Shown here: in pieces, positions 7,923 through 18,630 of the stretch
How the letters are laid out: each line of letters begins with the position of its first letter
Position numbering within the stretch: position 1 is the first letter of the stretch
Source of the DNA: Nocardia sp. CC227C
GTDB lineage: Bacteria; Actinomycetota; Actinomycetes; Mycobacteriales; Mycobacteriaceae
Length of the DNA: 64,000 bases
Reading direction: 5' to 3'
NCBI RefSeq assembly: GCF_030767025.1
Contig: NZ_JASITE010000005.1
Coordinates: 1 to 64,000, forward strand
The notes under the pieces: generated by a model
What the model was told of the DNA's origin: nothing
Database searches by the model: none
The model's input: the letters and a program-made list of their open reading frames with translations, nothing else
Program-made: the position numbers and the translations under genes

Positions 7923-9764
7923 CTACTTCTTCGGCTTGTCCGAGGCCGACTCGGTGGACAGCGCCGCCACGAAGGCCTCCTGCGGCACGTCGACCCGGCC
8001 GATGGTCTTCATGCGCTTCTTGCCCTCCTTCTGCTTCTCGAGCAGTTTGCGCTTCCGCGAGATGTCACCGCCGTAGCACTTGGCCAGCACGTCCTTGCGG
8101 ATGGCGCGGATGTTCTCGCGTGCGATGACCTTGGAGCCGATGGCGGCCTGGATCGGCACCTCGAACTGCTGCCGCGGAATGAGTTCGCGCAGTTTGGTGG
8201 TCATCTTGTGCCCGTACGCCTGGGCGGCGTCCTTGTGCACGATGGCGGAGAACGCGTCCACGGCCTCACCCTGGAGCAGGATGTCGACCTTCACCAGCGC
8301 GGCCTGCTGCTCACCGGCCTCCTCGTAGTCGAGCGAGGCGTAGCCGCGGGTGCGCGACTTCAGCGAGTCGAAGAAGTCGAAGATGATCTCGGCCATGGGC
8401 AGCGTGTAGCGCATCTCCACGCGAGTCTCGGACAGGTAGTCCATCCCCAGCAGCTCACCGCGGCGGCTCTGGCACAGCTCCATGATGGTGCCGATGAACT
8501 CGCTGGGCGCGATGATGGTGACCTTGGTGACCGGCTCGTAGATCTCGCGGACCTTGCCCTCCGGCCAGAAGGACGGATTGGTGACGATGTGCTCGACCCC
8601 GTCCTCCATGATCACGCGGTAGATCACGTTCGGCGCGGTGGAGATGAGGTCGAGCCCGAACTCGCGCTGCAACCGCTCTCGGGTGATCTCCATGTGCAAC
8701 AGGCCGAGGAACCCGCAGCGGAAACCGAAGCCCAGCGCCACCGAGGTCTCCGGCACATAGGTCAGCGCGGCATCGTTGAGCTGCAACTTGTCCAGGGCGT
8801 CACGCAGATCCGGATAGTCGGAGCCGTCGAGCGGGTAGAGGCCGGAGTACACCATCGGCCGCGGTTCGCGGTAGCCGGTGAGCGCCTCGGCGGCGCCGTC
8901 GCGCGCGGTGGTGACGGTATCGCCGACCTTCGACTGGCGGACGTCCTTCACACCGGTGATGAGATAGCCCACCTCGCCGACGCCGAGCCCCCGGGTCGGT
9001 TTGGGTTCGGGCGACACGATGCCGATCTCCAGCAGTTCGTGGGTCGCGCCGGTGGACATCATCTTGATCTTGGTGCGCGGGGTGAGCTTGCCGTCCACCA
9101 CACGCACATAGGTGACGACGCCCCGATAGGTGTCGTACACGGAGTCGAAGATGAGCGCGCGCGGGGGCGCGTCGGCCTGACCGACCGGCGGCGGCACCTC
9201 CTGGATCACCTTGTTCAACAGCTCGGTCACGCCCACGCCGGTCTTGCCGGAGACGCGCAGCACCTCGTCCGGCTCACAGCCCACGATGTGGGCGAGCTCG
9301 GCGGCGTAGCGGTCCGGATCGGCGGCCGGGAGGTCGATCTTGTTCAGGACCGGGATGATGGTCAGGTCCTTGTCCAGGGCCAGATAGAGATTGGCGAGGG
9401 TCTGCGCCTCGATGCCCTGCGCGGCGTCGACGAGCAGGATCGCGCCCTCACACGCCTCCAGCGCCCGCGACACCTCGTAGGTGAAGTCCACGTGCCCCGG
9501 CGTGTCGATGAGGTGCAGGACGAAGTCCTCCCCGTCGACCTGCCAGGGCAGGCGCACGTTCTGCGCCTTGATGGTGATACCGCGCTCCCGCTCGATATCC
9601 ATCCGGTCCAGGTACTGGGCGCGCATCTGCCGCTCCTCGACCACCCCGGTGAGTTGCAGCATGCGGTCGGCCAGCGTGGACTTGCCGTGGTCGATATGCG
9701 CGATGATGCAGAAGTTCCGGATCCGCGCGGGATCGGTGAACGTCGTGTCCGCGAAGCTTGGCAC
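7923..9764 (-). CDS. lepA: elongation factor 4 (LepA)
   Basis: A 613-residue translational GTPase of the LepA/EF-4 family, which acts on the ribosome during elongation or stalled translation. G1 is 'AHIDHGKST', G2 'RGITI', G3 'DTPGHVDF' and G4 'NKIDLP', all intact. The LepA-specific C-terminal domain is present ('[20 protein letters not shown]'). GTG 9764 is chosen as start because GAGGAG lies 5 bases upstream and the family N-terminus follows. In M. tuberculosis, from memory, lepA also lies beside the GH15 trehalase; here the dynamin-like operon separates them. Confidence 0.97.
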   Translation of the reverse strand: MPSFADTTFTDPARIRNFCIIAHIDHGKSTLADRMLQLTGVVEERQMRAQYLDRMDIERERGITIKAQNVRLPWQVDGEDFVLHLIDTPGHVDFTYEVSRALEACEGAILLVDAAQGIEAQTLANLYLALDKDLTIIPVLNKIDLPAADPDRYAAELAHIVGCEPDEVLRVSGKTGVGVTELLNKVIQEVPPPVGQADAPPRALIFDSVYDTYRGVVTYVRVVDGKLTPRTKIKMMSTGATHELLEIGIVSPEPKPTRGLGVGEVGYLITGVKDVRQSKVGDTVTTARDGAAEALTGYREPRPMVYSGLYPLDGSDYPDLRDALDKLQLNDAALTYVPETSVALGFGFRCGFLGLLHMEITRERLQREFGLDLISTAPNVIYRVIMEDGVEHIVTNPSFWPEGKVREIYEPVTKVTIIAPSEFIGTIMELCQSRRGELLGMDYLSETRVEMRYTLPMAEIIFDFFDSLKSRTRGYASLDYEEAGEQQAALVKVDILLQGEAVDAFSAIVHKDAAQAYGHKMTTKLRELIPRQQFEVPIQAAIGSKVIARENIRAIRKDVLAKCYGGDISRKRKLLEKQKEGKKRMKTIGRVDVPQEAFVAALSTESASDKPKK

Positions 9765-9904
9765 TCCACTCCTCAGGTGATCGGTGAACTGCCGTCCATC
9801 GTCCCATGGTCGGCCGATGTGGCCGTGCCCCGGTCCGGTGCGGCCCCGCGACAGCCGGATCCGGCCCGGATGAGAACCCGGCCGCGCCCCGTTAAGCTGC
9901 CGAC

Positions 9905-10486
9905 ATGGCGGGCACGTGGAACGCTCTCGGAAAGCAGCTGGGTCTGATCGCGAAGGAGCAGGGCGCGCAGATCGTCAAGCAGCAGGGGCCGAAGCTGATC
10001 GGACGGATGCAGCGGTCGTCGGTGCTGTCGCGGACGATCCAATCCCTCGGCGGCACGCGCAAGAAGCCGGGCGTCGCGGTGCGGCCGACGGCATCGGCGG
10101 GGGTGCCGAGCGTCGAACGCGCGCGCCGCGTCGTGTACAGCCCACAGCTGGACGGTCGTGCCGATCCCGGCGAGATCGTCTGGACCTGGGTCCCCTACGA
10201 GGAGGACCCCGACAACGGCAAGGACCGCCCCGTCCTGGTGGTCGGCCGCGAACGCGACACCCTGCTGGGCCTCATGCTCTCCTCCAACGCCGACCACGCC
10301 CACCACGACAACTGGGTGGGCATCGGCTCCGGCCCGTGGGACCACGCCGGCCGCGACAGCTGGGTCCGCCTCGACCGCGTCCTCGACGTCCCGGAGGCGG
10401 GCATCCGCCGCGAGGGCGCGATCCTGCCCCGCAAGACCTTCGACCGGGTGGCCCACCGCCTGTGCGCCGAATTCCACTGGCACTGA
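9905..10486 (+). CDS. PemK/MazF-fold domain protein (Rv2405-like)
   Basis: A 193-residue protein. Residues 1-65 are a basic, helical N-terminal part ('[20 protein letters not shown]'); residues ~72-190 resemble the PemK/MazF barrel ('[20 protein letters not shown]', then '[20 protein letters not shown]'), the usual nucleic-acid interferase fold. No antitoxin gene lies next to it, and its location beside lepA matches the conserved Rv2405 of mycobacteria, so it may be a housekeeping member of the fold rather than a toxin. The ATG at 9905 is 140 bases from the divergent lepA start. It converges with the aquaporin gene. Confidence 0.7.
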   Translation: MAGTWNALGKQLGLIAKEQGAQIVKQQGPKLIGRMQRSSVLSRTIQSLGGTRKKPGVAVRPTASAGVPSVERARRVVYSPQLDGRADPGEIVWTWVPYEEDPDNGKDRPVLVVGRERDTLLGLMLSSNADHAHHDNWVGIGSGPWDHAGRDSWVRLDRVLDVPEAGIRREGAILPRKTFDRVAHRLCAEFHWH

Positions 10487-10535
10487 GGGCCCATCGGCAC
10501 AGAGGCTCCATCGGCACCGCGGGCCCTTCGCGCCC

Positions 10536-10557
10536 GTGCCCCGCTCGGGAGCGGGCA
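10536..10557. terminator. hairpin between convergent PemK-like and aquaporin genes
   Basis: GTGCCCCGCTC pairs with GAGCGGGCAC across a 1-2 base gap with one bulged C; the arms are 10-11 bases in the 100-base space between two converging stop codons. Adjacent to it a 15-base sequence (AACGGATTCAGCTCA) is duplicated in tandem at 10565-10594, ending around the aquaporin stop codon. Confidence 0.5.
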
Positions 10558-10586
10558 CAGCGCGAACGGATTCAGCTCAAACGGAT

Positions 10587-11366
10587 TCAGCTCAGTGGAT
10601 TGCGGGACCGGCCGAAGATCAGGCCGTAGACCAGTGCGCCGAGCACGCCGCCCACCAGCGGGAAGACGATGAACGCCCATACCTGGGCGGCCGCGCCGTC
10701 CTGAAAGAAGGCCACCGCGAGGCTGCGGGCCGGGTTGACCGAGGTGTTGTCGATGGGAATCGAGATGAGGTGGATGACCGCCAGGGTGATGCCGATGGAC
10801 AGGCCCGCCAGCGGCACATCGGAGATCTGGTCGGTGGAGGCCAGCACGACGAAGACCAGCAGGGCGGTCAGGATGACCTCGACGGTGATGACGGCCGCCA
10901 GGCCGTAGCCGTTGAGCGTGACGCCCGCCAGCTCCGTGGCCGAGGGACTGTGCGCGCCCCAGCCGTTCGCGCCGAGACCGTCCTCGGCGCGGTCGTAGGA
11001 GGGAAGGTTCTGGGCGATGGCGTAGATGACCGCACCGGCGACGAGACCGCCGATGACCTGCACCAGCATGTACGCGCCCGCGACCACGGCGGTGACCCGG
11101 CCGAGCAGGAACTGCCCGACGGTGACCGCCGGATTCACATGGCAGCCGGAAACGGGGCCGATGGCGTAGACCAGGAACAGCAGGGTGAATCCGAAGGCCA
11201 GCGCCACCCCGAGCGCGCCGACCCGGCTGCCCGCGAAGACCGCGGTGCCGACACCGCCCAAGACCAGGACGAAGGTGCCGAACGCCTCGGCGAACAGCTT
11301 GCGCCCGAGCGACACTTCCTCGAATTCCGTGAGACCCTCGACGACTTCCTGCGCTGTGGGAGACAT
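10587..11366 (-). CDS. aqpZ: aquaporin / MIP-family channel (AqpZ type)
   Basis: A 259-residue MIP-family channel with about six transmembrane helices and both half-helix motifs: '[12 protein letters not shown]' (NPA-1) and '[14 protein letters not shown]' (NPA-2). Features around the second motif are like water channels (AqpZ) rather than the longer glycerol facilitators. A 20-residue polar N-terminal extension precedes helix 1. The start ATG 11366 has GGAAGGTGG upstream. Expected role is water flux across the inner membrane during osmotic change. Substrate choice (water or small neutral solute) cannot be fixed by reading. Confidence 0.88.
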   Translation of the reverse strand: MSPTAQEVVEGLTEFEEVSLGRKLFAEAFGTFVLVLGGVGTAVFAGSRVGALGVALAFGFTLLFLVYAIGPVSGCHVNPAVTVGQFLLGRVTAVVAGAYMLVQVIGGLVAGAVIYAIAQNLPSYDRAEDGLGANGWGAHSPSATELAGVTLNGYGLAAVITVEVILTALLVFVVLASTDQISDVPLAGLSIGITLAVIHLISIPIDNTSVNPARSLAVAFFQDGAAAQVWAFIVFPLVGGVLGALVYGLIFGRSRNPLS

Positions 11367-11693
11367 CGGCCACCTTCCCGGATCGTCCCCGCCGGTCGCG
11401 GAGAACTCCTGTGTTCCGCTGCATCACGCGTCACGCGAGGCGGGTGGTCTCCACCGCGACCTCGAGATCGGTCGAACCGCTACCGCGAAGATACCGCTGA
11501 GCGGCGGCGCATCCACGTAATCACGGCCCACCCCGACGAAGACGTGTCGCCGCGGCGGCCGGGCCGATTTCGTGTGGCGGTACGCCGCCTGGTAACCTCG
11601 ACCGTCGGTGCTGCGCTACAGGCAGTAGTGCGCGCCCGCAGACTTTGCATCCCGCGTAAAAACCACCAAGCGAAGGAACACGAGGAAACAGGC
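11367..11693. other. intergenic region holding the aqpZ and rpsT promoters
   Basis: These 327 bases separate the divergent aquaporin and rpsT genes. I see no gene in them. The rpsT leader (about 11630-11693) becomes A-rich just before the GTG start, with CGAGGAAACAGGC as ribosome binding site. No S20-binding leader structure or riboswitch could be recognised by eye. Confidence 0.5.
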
Positions 11694-11957
11694 GTGGCCA
11701 ACATCAAGTCCCAGATGAAGCGGATCCGCACCAATGAGTTGGCGCGGCAGCGCAACCAGTCGGTCAAGTCCGCGCTGCGCACTTCCATCCGCAAGTTCCG
11801 CGAGGCCGCCGCGCAGGGCGACAAGGAGCAGGCCCTGAACCTGCTGCGCTCGGCCAGCAAGAGCCTCGACAAGGCCGCCTCGAAGGGCGTCATCCACTCC
11901 AACCAGGCCGCCAACAAGAAGTCGGCACTGTCGCTGGCTTTCAACAAGCTCGGCTGA
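11694..11957 (+). CDS. rpsT: 30S ribosomal protein S20
   Basis: An 87-residue, very basic, all-helical protein that binds 16S rRNA in the body of the 30S subunit. The N-terminus '[15 protein letters not shown]' (GTG start) and the repeated helical Lys/Arg pattern ending '[14 protein letters not shown]' are typical of bacterial S20. GTG 11694 is selected because GAGGA lies 7 bases upstream and family members begin with MANIKSQ. It is monocistronic, with a clear terminator after it. Confidence 0.97.
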   Translation: MANIKSQMKRIRTNELARQRNQSVKSALRTSIRKFREAAAQGDKEQALNLLRSASKSLDKAASKGVIHSNQAANKKSALSLAFNKLG

Positions 11958-11994
11958 TTCACCCCCCGGCATACCGCCGGAAGCGCTTACGCAT

Positions 11995-12028
11995 AGCCGC
12001 CGTGGCCACGACGACCACGGCGGCTTTT
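11995..12028 (+). terminator. intrinsic terminator of rpsT
   Basis: AGCCGCCGTGG (11995-12005) pairs perfectly with CCACGGCGGCT (12015-12025) across a 9-base loop and runs into TTTT. This is the most canonical Rho-independent terminator in the window and fits a strongly expressed ribosomal gene. Confidence 0.85.
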
Positions 12029-12114
12029 GTCGTGCCCGCACCGCGGCCGTCCGTCGACGCGGATTCGCCGCCGGTGTGCCGGTCTCGAAACGCCCATCGG
12101 TAAGCTCGGCATTC

Positions 12115-12753
12115 GTGCATACGACGGGTCGCCGCAAATTGGGGGTGATGGGCGGCACCTTCGACCCCATCCACCATGGGCATCTGGTTGCCGCGAGTGA
12201 GGTCGCGCATCGGTTCGAGCTGGACGAGGTGGTCTTCGTGCCGACCGGGCAGCCGTGGCAGAAGGCGGGGAAGAAGGTCAGCCCGGCCGAGGACCGGTAC
12301 CTCATGACGGTGATCGCCACGGCGTCCAATCCGCGGTTCTCCGTGAGTCGGGCCGATATCGATCGCAGCAAGATGACGTATACCGTGGATACCCTGCGCG
12401 ACCTGCGGGAACAACATCCGGACGCGGATATCTACTTCATCACCGGTGCTGACGCGCTGGCGAACATCCTGACGTGGCAGGATTGGGCGGAGTTGTTCGA
12501 GTTGGCGCGATTCGTGGGCGTGAGCCGACCGGGGTACGAGTTGAATGTCGATCATCTGGCCGAACACCTTCGCGACTACCCCGCCGACGCGGTCACCATG
12601 ATCGAGATCCCGGCGCTGGCGATCTCGTCGAGCGAGTGTCGGAAGCGGGCTGGGGAGGGACGTCCGGTGTGGTACCTGGTGCCGGACGGGGTTGTGCAGT
12701 ACATATCCAAACGGCATCTGTACGTGCCGGAGAACGGGAAGGTTGCAGGGTGA
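12115..12753 (+). CDS. nadD: nicotinate-nucleotide adenylyltransferase
   Basis: A 212-residue nucleotidyltransferase that adenylates nicotinate mononucleotide in NAD synthesis. The family signature '[18 protein letters not shown]' and the C-terminal 'ISSSECRKR' (ISSTxxR) are intact. GTG 12115 is chosen because mycobacterial NadD begins a few residues before GVMGG; an in-frame GTG at 12076 would add 13 unmatched residues. It is the first gene of an overlapping operon: its TGA overlaps the rsfS GTG. No strong ribosome binding site is visible, so a leaderless or near-leaderless transcript is possible. Confidence 0.95.
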   Translation: MHTTGRRKLGVMGGTFDPIHHGHLVAASEVAHRFELDEVVFVPTGQPWQKAGKKVSPAEDRYLMTVIATASNPRFSVSRADIDRSKMTYTVDTLRDLREQHPDADIYFITGADALANILTWQDWAELFELARFVGVSRPGYELNVDHLAEHLRDYPADAVTMIEIPALAISSSECRKRAGEGRPVWYLVPDGVVQYISKRHLYVPENGKVAG

Positions 12754-13169
12754 GCGCATCGGTCGAGGCACTGGAGATGGCGCAGGTCGCCGCGCGGGCG
12801 GCGGACGAGAAGCTGGCGTCCGATGTGTTGGTGCTGGATGTTTCCGAGCAGCTGGTGATCACCGACTGCTTCGTGATCGCGTCCGCGCCGAACGAGCGGC
12901 AGGTCAACGCGATCGTCGACAATGTCGAAGAGAAGCTGCGGGAGGCCGGTCGCAAGCCGGTGCGCCGCGAAGGCACCCGCGAGGGGCGGTGGGCGCTGCT
13001 CGACTACTCCGATGTGGTGATCCACATCCAGCACAATGACGAACGCGACTTCTACGGCCTCGACCGGCTGTGGAAGGACTGCCCGCAGGTGCCGGTGGAC
13101 GGCATCGGCGATGGAAAGGCCGGGTCGGAGCGCTCGGACGATCAGGACGAGGCCGGGGACGACGAGTGA
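12750..13169 (+). CDS. rsfS: ribosome silencing factor RsfS
   Basis: A 139-residue RsfS/Iojap protein. It binds ribosomal protein L14 and blocks subunit joining when nutrients are scarce. Conserved segments are '[20 protein letters not shown]' and '[20 protein letters not shown]'. A ~20-residue acidic tail ([13 protein letters not shown]) is added at the C-terminus. The GTG start overlaps the nadD stop (GTGA), and its own stop overlaps the gpgP start in the same way, so the three are translationally coupled. The nadD-rsfS pairing is widespread in bacteria. Confidence 0.95.
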   Translation: MSASVEALEMAQVAARAADEKLASDVLVLDVSEQLVITDCFVIASAPNERQVNAIVDNVEEKLREAGRKPVRREGTREGRWALLDYSDVVIHIQHNDERDFYGLDRLWKDCPQVPVDGIGDGKAGSERSDDQDEAGDDE

Positions 13170-13825
13170 GCAAGCTTGCCGGCGTGCGCCGGTTGATCAT
13201 GTTGCGGCACGGGCAGACCGAGTGGAACGCCTCCGATCGCATGCAGGGCCAGATCGACACCGAACTCAGTGAGCTCGGCCGCCGCCAGGCCAAGGACATC
13301 GCCCGGGACCTGTCCGACTGCGGCGCCATCCGCATCGTCTCCTCGGATCTCAAACGCGCCCACGACACCGCCATCGCGGTCGGCGACAGCATCGGCCTGC
13401 CGGTGACCACCGACCCGCGGCTGCGCGAGACCAGCCTCGGCGACTGGGAGGGCCTGACCCATATCGAGGTCGACGCCATGGCTCCCGGCGCGCGCGTCGC
13501 CTGGCGCATGGACGCCTCGTGGACTCCGCCCGGCGGCGAATCCAAGCTCGAGGTCGGCCGCCGCGCCCTACCCGTGGTGCACGAGCTGTTCACCGAGCGG
13601 GCGGACTGGCCGGGTCGTACCATCATCCTGGTCGCGCACGGCGGGCTCATCGCGGCGCTGACCGCGGCTGTACTCGACCTGCCGCCCGCGAACTGGCCTG
13701 CCCTCGGCGGGCTCGCCAATACCAGTTGGGTGCAGCTGAGCAGCCACGGTCCGAGCCTCGAGCAGCCAGGGTGGCGACTCGATGTGTGGAACGCGGCGGC
13801 GAAGGTAGCTCCTGATGTCCTCTGA
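13166..13825 (+). CDS. gpgP: glucosyl-3-phosphoglycerate phosphatase
   Basis: A 219-residue histidine phosphatase. In mycolic-acid bacteria the enzyme at this position (Rv2419c) removes phosphate from glucosyl-3-phosphoglycerate to give glucosylglycerate, an early step toward methylglucose lipopolysaccharides. The catalytic '[10 protein letters not shown]' motif lies near residue 13 and the second His in '[11 protein letters not shown]'. The start GTG 13166 overlaps the rsfS stop. Its 3' end overlaps octT by 11 bases. General phosphoglycerate-mutase-like phosphatases share these motifs; the specific name rests mainly on the neighbouring octT and on synteny. Confidence 0.9.
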   Translation: MSKLAGVRRLIMLRHGQTEWNASDRMQGQIDTELSELGRRQAKDIARDLSDCGAIRIVSSDLKRAHDTAIAVGDSIGLPVTTDPRLRETSLGDWEGLTHIEVDAMAPGARVAWRMDASWTPPGGESKLEVGRRALPVVHELFTERADWPGRTIILVAHGGLIAALTAAVLDLPPANWPALGGLANTSWVQLSSHGPSLEQPGWRLDVWNAAAKVAPDVL

Positions 13826-14693
13826 GTTGGACGGTGTATCCGGCGAACGGCAGGTATCCGACGAACTGCTGCGGCGGGCGTCGGAGGTGAAGCAGGTCCG
13901 GCATCTGCCGGACGCGCTGCTCGGCGCACCCGCGCCCGAGCCGGAGCCCGAACCCGCATCCGGCGGGGAGCGGCCGGTGCTGCTCGTCATCGCCGACTCG
14001 CTGTCCTACTTCGGCCCCAAGGGCGGGCTGCCCGCCGACCATCCCCGGATCTGGCCCAATCTGGTTGGGGCCGAACTGGATTGGGATGTGGAGCTGGTGG
14101 CGCGCATCGGCTGGACCTGTCGCGACGCCTACTGGGCGCTGATCGGCGACCCACGGGTGTGGGCCGCCGTGCCGCGGGCCGGGGCGGTGGTATTCGCCAC
14201 CGGCGGAATGGATTCGCTGCCCTCACCGCTGCCGACCGCGGCGCGCGAGCTGATCCGCTACATTCGGCCGCCGTTCCTGCGACGGCAGGTGCGCACCGGA
14301 TACAACTGGTTGCAGCCCAAGCTGTCCCACCTCGGCTACCCGGTGGCGCTGCCGCCGTCGGTGAGCGTCGACTATCTGGAGCAGGCGCGAAACGCGTTGG
14401 CGCAGTTGCGGCCCGACCTGCCGGTGGTGGGAACACTGCCGTCGGTGCACGATTGCGAGGCGTACGGACGGGTGCACCGCGGGCGCGACCCGCAGGTGCG
14501 CGCCACCCGGGAATGGGCCGCGAAACATGATGTGCCGCTGGTCGATCTCGGCGAGGCGGTGCGCGACAACATCTTCTCCGGCGACGCCAATCCCGATGGC
14601 ATCCACTGGGGTTGGGAGGGGCACGGGGCCGTGGCGCGGGCCATGGTGAAGGTGCTGTCGGAGCTGCGGTCCAGCGAGGTTCGCACTGCATGA
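13815..14693 (+). CDS. octT: diglucosylglycerate octanoyltransferase
   Basis: A 292-residue SGNH-hydrolase-fold protein matching M. tuberculosis Rv2418c (OctT), which transfers octanoate to diglucosylglycerate, an early intermediate of methylglucose lipopolysaccharide. After ~45 acidic, Pro-rich residues the block I sequence '[12 protein letters not shown]' carries the Ser nucleophile in a GDS-like setting (ADS), and the C-terminal '[12 protein letters not shown]' supplies the Asp-x-x-His pair. It overlaps gpgP by 11 bases and its TGA overlaps the degV ATG. Coupling to gpgP supports a shared pathway. Confidence 0.9.
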   Translation: MSSELDGVSGERQVSDELLRRASEVKQVRHLPDALLGAPAPEPEPEPASGGERPVLLVIADSLSYFGPKGGLPADHPRIWPNLVGAELDWDVELVARIGWTCRDAYWALIGDPRVWAAVPRAGAVVFATGGMDSLPSPLPTAARELIRYIRPPFLRRQVRTGYNWLQPKLSHLGYPVALPPSVSVDYLEQARNALAQLRPDLPVVGTLPSVHDCEAYGRVHRGRDPQVRATREWAAKHDVPLVDLGEAVRDNIFSGDANPDGIHWGWEGHGAVARAMVKVLSELRSSEVRTA

Positions 14694-15532
14694 CCGTGGT
14701 GGTTGTGACCGACTCGTCGGCCAGTCTGCCCGCCGACCTCGTCGCCGACCTCGGGGTGCTCACCGTCCCGCTGCACGTACTGGTCGATGATCGCCAGTTC
14801 CGGGACGGAGTGGACGAATTCGATATCGACTACGGTTCGTCGGCGGTGACGACCTCGGCGGCGTCGCCGGGGGAACTGCGCGAGGCGTACGAGCGTGCGC
14901 TGGAGCTCAGCGCGGGCGACGGCGTTGTGGCCGTGCATCTTTCGCGACAGCTGTCGGGGACCTGGGAGGCCGGGCGGCAGGCGATCCGGGATATGGAGGC
15001 CGCCGACCGGGTGCGGTTGGTGGATTCGCTCAGCGCCGGGCTCGGCACCGGCCTGACGGTGCTGGCCGCGGCGCGGCGGGCACGGGACGGCGGTTCGCTG
15101 GACGTGGCGTACGACGCGGCGGTGGCGGCCTCGGTGCGGGGGCGGGCGTTCATCGTGGTCAATCGCACCGAACAACTGCGACGGGGCGGCCGATTGTCCA
15201 GTGCGGCGGCATTTTTCGGGACCGAACTGGTCACCAAGCCGATTCTGCAGATCGTGGACGGGCGGATCGAGTTGCGGGAGAAGGCGCGGACCCGGTCCAA
15301 GGCGATCACCAAACTGGTGGCGGCGGCGGTGGACGCGGCGGGCGAGGACGGAGCCGCGGTGGCCGTGCAGCATCTGGGAGCCGAGGAGGCCGCCACCACG
15401 GTGGTCGAGCAGCTGCGCGAGCTCATTCCGGGCATTCGGGAGATGATCGTGACCGAATTCGGGCCGACGCTCGGGGTGCATCTCGGCATGGGGGCCGTGG
15501 GCGCCCTGGTGGTCCCCGGTGGGTGCGGCTGA
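14690..15532 (+). CDS. DegV-family fatty-acid-binding protein
   Basis: A 280-residue DegV protein. Members bind long-chain fatty acids and in some bacteria present them to a fatty acid kinase. The N-terminal '[14 protein letters not shown]' (with the conserved S-x-DLP-like element) and the C-terminal '[17 protein letters not shown]' are characteristic. The ATG overlaps the octT stop (ATGA). Rv2417c occupies the same position in M. tuberculosis. No kinase partner is seen in the window. A role in lipid supply for the octT pathway is possible but unproven. Confidence 0.9.
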   Translation: MTVVVVTDSSASLPADLVADLGVLTVPLHVLVDDRQFRDGVDEFDIDYGSSAVTTSAASPGELREAYERALELSAGDGVVAVHLSRQLSGTWEAGRQAIRDMEAADRVRLVDSLSAGLGTGLTVLAAARRARDGGSLDVAYDAAVAASVRGRAFIVVNRTEQLRRGGRLSSAAAFFGTELVTKPILQIVDGRIELREKARTRSKAITKLVAAAVDAAGEDGAAVAVQHLGAEEAATTVVEQLRELIPGIREMIVTEFGPTLGVHLGMGAVGALVVPGGCG

Positions 15533-15629
15533 ACCGGCTGGTTCTCCACAGCCCTGAGCTATCCACAGACTTTCTGAAAGCCCAGTTCGGGGCGGTGAGA
15601 CCGGCGTGCGGCGGCCATACCGTGGCCGC

Positions 15630-16718
15630 ATGTCGCACATCGATGAGAGTACGCAGGTCCGCAGACGACTCGACACGCTGAACGGTCCCGAACCACCCCG
15701 CTCCGGGCGCTGGGACGAGAACGAGCTCGAACCGGACGGGCGCGCGGGGGTCTGGCACGAGCGGCTGGTGCCGGAACGGCTGCGCGGGACGCGGTGGGAT
15801 CCGGGACGGCGCGGGGTGCTGGCGCTCGCCGGGGTGGGGTTGCTCGCGGTGCTGATCGCGGGGGCCATGTCGCTGCGGGACCGGCCGATGACGCAGGCGG
15901 TTCCGCCGGTGGCGGCGGTGCGGACCGAGGTGGTGGCGAGTGGCGTACCGGGCGCGCCGGGTGACGGGAGCGGGGCGCTCAGTGCCGGGCCCGGTGCCGT
16001 GAACGGTGGGCCGGGGGCAGCGGGGGCTGGGCCGAGTGGCGGAGCGGGGGCTGCGCCGGGTGCCTCGAACGGCGGGGGCGGAGCAGCAGGGGCCTGGCCG
16101 AGTACGCCGGGGGCGGGAGCAGCGGGGGCGGGTCTCGGTCCGGTGGGCGGCGGCGCACCCGGCCCCGTCGATCCCGGGCTGGCCGCACCGCCCGGCGCGG
16201 GCGACTCGACCGGCATCAACGGCCATTCGGCCAACGGCGTACTGGTCGTGAGCGTCGTCGGTCTCGTCGAACGCGGCGGGCTGCTGCGCTTTCCGACCGG
16301 GGCGCGGGTAGCCGACGCCTTGGCCGCGGCAGCACCGCGCGGGGACGCGGACCTGTCCGGCCTGAATCTCGCGCAGTATCTGTCCGACGGCGACCAGATC
16401 GTCATCGGCCGGGCCGGACCGAATCCCACCGCCCCGCAGGCGGGCAGCAGCATTGTCGGCGCGGCGGCGCAGCACCCCGGCACGCCCCGAACCCCCTCCG
16501 CCACACCGCACCCCACCGGCACCACCACCGTCGTGAACCTCAACACCGCCACCGAGGCCGAACTCGACGCCCTCCCCGGCATCGGACCGGTCACCGCGAA
16601 AGCGATCATCGCCTGGCGCACCGAACACGGCCGCTTCGGCTCCGTCGACCAACTCGCCGACGTCCAGGGCATCGGACCGGCCCGACTCGAGCGGCTGCGC
16701 GGACTGGTGACGGTATGA
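15630..16718 (+). CDS. comEA: ComEA-type DNA-binding membrane protein
   Basis: A 362-residue protein. Layout: cytoplasmic N-terminus (1-65), one transmembrane helix ('GVLALAGVGLLAVLIAGAM', ~66-84), a ~110-residue Gly/Ala/Pro-rich linker, an SLBB-like domain (~205-265, 'VVGLVERGGLLRFPTGARVA'), and a C-terminal double helix-hairpin-helix ('NLNTATEAELDALPGIGPVT'; 'LADVQGIGPARLERLRGL'). ComEA binds incoming double-stranded DNA outside the membrane. ATG 15630 is preferred over the upstream GTG 15606. The stop overlaps comEC by 4 bases. Natural competence is not established for this lineage, so the role is uncertain. Confidence 0.9.
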   Translation: MSHIDESTQVRRRLDTLNGPEPPRSGRWDENELEPDGRAGVWHERLVPERLRGTRWDPGRRGVLALAGVGLLAVLIAGAMSLRDRPMTQAVPPVAAVRTEVVASGVPGAPGDGSGALSAGPGAVNGGPGAAGAGPSGGAGAAPGASNGGGGAAGAWPSTPGAGAAGAGLGPVGGGAPGPVDPGLAAPPGAGDSTGINGHSANGVLVVSVVGLVERGGLLRFPTGARVADALAAAAPRGDADLSGLNLAQYLSDGDQIVIGRAGPNPTAPQAGSSIVGAAAQHPGTPRTPSATPHPTGTTTVVNLNTATEAELDALPGIGPVTAKAIIAWRTEHGRFGSVDQLADVQGIGPARLERLRGLVTV

Positions 16719-18622
16719 GCGACCCACCCGAAGGCAGGGCGAGATCACCCCGGACACGGCGACGGGCAGTAACGCAGGAGGAGGCGACCCGAGCGGCCTC
16801 GGCCTCGGCAACCGCATCCGTGGCGGCCCCGACCGCGACGGCCACCACGTCCGCACCTGCGCCCCGGGCCGCAACCTCTGCGGCAGTGGCGACTCCGGCG
16901 GCCGAGGCTACGGCGACTTCGGCACCGCCGACCACGGCCGCGGCCGTAGCAACTCCGTCCGACGGGGGTACGGCGGCTTCGGCTGCGGGGGCCGCGCTTG
17001 CGACATCGGCGGCACCAGCGGCCACGGCTGCGGCAACAGCGGCCGGTACCGCGACGGCTGCGGCTCGAAGGTCTGGGGGTCGAAGGTCTGGGGGTCGAGG
17101 GACCGCGGCGGCGGCATCGGGCCGGTGGGCGGCGGAACCCGTACAGGTACTGGATGCGCGGCTGGTCGGACCGGCGTTGTGTTGTTGGGCGGCAACCATT
17201 GTCGGGGTGGTAGCCGGGTGGCGTGTCGGTGCGCTGCTGGCAGCGGTACTGCTGGCGGTGGCGTTCGCCCTGTGGGTTGGGGTGACGCGGGGCGCGCGGC
17301 GTGCCGGGCAGGGTGTGCTCGCCGCACTGGCGACCGTGCTGATCGGGGCGGGATTCGCGGCGGCCGCGGCCTGGCACGACAGCCGGACGGCAGCGCATCC
17401 GCTGCGCGACCTGGATCGGGGGACGCACGTGTGGGCGAGCGTGATTCCGACGGATGATCCGAAGACACTGTCCGCCAAGGCGGTTCGCGGCAAGCAGTGG
17501 CTGGTGCGAGCGCGGCTCGTCGAGTACCGGTACGGCGCGGACACCGTCCGCGTCGGCGGGCGGGTGCTGGTCCTGGCGTACGGCGACACCTGGACTCACC
17601 TGCTGCCCGGTCAGCGGGTGGTGTTCCGTGCCAGGGTGTACCCACCGTGGCGGTCCGATCTCACGGTGGCGGTGCTGCGGGCGCAGGGTCCACCGGCGAG
17701 CATCGGCCCTCCACCCGGCTGGCAGCGGACAGCGGGCATCGTACGCACGGATTTCGCCGAATCCGCCGCTCGCGCACTGTCACCCGATGCGGCGGGGCTG
17801 CTGCCGGGTCTGGTCATCGGCGACACCTCGCGCCTACCCGACCACGTCCGGACGAACTTCCGCGAAACCCACCTCACGCACCTGACCGCCGTCAGCGGGG
17901 CGAATGTCACGATCCTGCTGGGCGCGGTGCTGCTGTCCATGCGCGCGCTCACCGTCGACCCCCGCCTGGCCGCCGTCGTGGCCGGTGCCGCCCTCGTCAT
18001 GTTCGTGATCCTGGCCCGCCCCACACCGAGTGTGCTGCGCGCCGCCGTCATGGGTGCGGTCGCACTGCTGGCCCTGTGCACCGGCCGTCGCAAACAGGCA
18101 CTACCCGCCCTGTGCACGGCCGTCATCGCCCTGCTCGCGTGGTCTCCCGACCTGGCCGTCGACGCGGGCTTCACCCTCTCGGTGCTCGCCACGGCGGGCC
18201 TCATCCTGCTCGCCCCGGGCTGGTCGGAATGGCTTCAGGCACACGGCTGCTGGCGCGCCCCCGCCGACGCACTCGCCGTGGCCGCCGCCGCCTTCGCCGT
18301 CACCACCCCCGTCATCATCGCCCTCACCGGCCACCTCAACCCACTGGCCATCGCGGTCAACGTACTGGTGGCCCCGGTCGTCGCGCCGATCACCGTCCTC
18401 GGTGCGCTGGGAGCGGTCTTCGCATCGCTGTGGAATCCGCTCGCCCAGCTGGCGCTCCACGGCACCGCACCCCTGCTCTGGTGGCTGCTCACCGCCTCCG
18501 AGCACGCGGCCGCCCTGGGCACGTCGATCACGGTACCGTCGGGCATCTGGTCCGGATCGGTCACGGCCGGTCTGTGCACGCTCGGATACCTGGCGGGGCG
18601 TAGAATCACACGGACCGGATAG
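16715..18622 (+). CDS. comEC: ComEC/Rec2 channel, lacking nuclease domain
   Basis: A 635-residue polytopic membrane protein. The Competence domain is seen in '[20 protein letters not shown]', '[20 protein letters not shown]' and '[20 protein letters not shown]'. Residues 1-130 are an unusual Ala/Thr-rich stretch with RSGG repeats; a DUF4131-like soluble part follows the first helices. The protein stops after the membrane domain, so the metallo-beta-lactamase domain of full ComEC (usually about 750 residues) is missing, as I recall is also the case in mycobacteria. The ATG overlaps comEA's stop. The very long Ala/Thr extension could mean the true start is later, but the overlap favours this one. 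Confidence 0.88.
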   Translation: MSDPPEGRARSPRTRRRAVTQEEATRAASASATASVAAPTATATTSAPAPRAATSAAVATPAAEATATSAPPTTAAAVATPSDGGTAASAAGAALATSAAPAATAAATAAGTATAAARRSGGRRSGGRGTAAAASGRWAAEPVQVLDARLVGPALCCWAATIVGVVAGWRVGALLAAVLLAVAFALWVGVTRGARRAGQGVLAALATVLIGAGFAAAAAWHDSRTAAHPLRDLDRGTHVWASVIPTDDPKTLSAKAVRGKQWLVRARLVEYRYGADTVRVGGRVLVLAYGDTWTHLLPGQRVVFRARVYPPWRSDLTVAVLRAQGPPASIGPPPGWQRTAGIVRTDFAESAARALSPDAAGLLPGLVIGDTSRLPDHVRTNFRETHLTHLTAVSGANVTILLGAVLLSMRALTVDPRLAAVVAGAALVMFVILARPTPSVLRAAVMGAVALLALCTGRRKQALPALCTAVIALLAWSPDLAVDAGFTLSVLATAGLILLAPGWSEWLQAHGCWRAPADALAVAAAAFAVTTPVIIALTGHLNPLAIAVNVLVAPVVAPITVLGALGAVFASLWNPLAQLALHGTAPLLWWLLTASEHAAALGTSITVPSGIWSGSVTAGLCTLGYLAGRRITRTG

Positions 18623-18630
18623 CCCGCACG

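Noticed and set aside
10565..10594. Tandem 15-bp duplication around the aquaporin stop codon as an attachment site
   Set aside because: No integrase, tRNA or foreign DNA is adjacent; simple slippage duplication explains it.
12076..12114. Earlier GTG start for nadD
   Set aside because: It would add 13 residues not found in NadD proteins, and it has no ribosome binding site.
15550..15585. DnaA-box-like sequences (CTATCCACA, TCTCCACA) before comEA
   Set aside because: Only two imperfect copies, with no AT-rich unwinding region, dnaA or dnaN nearby; not an origin.
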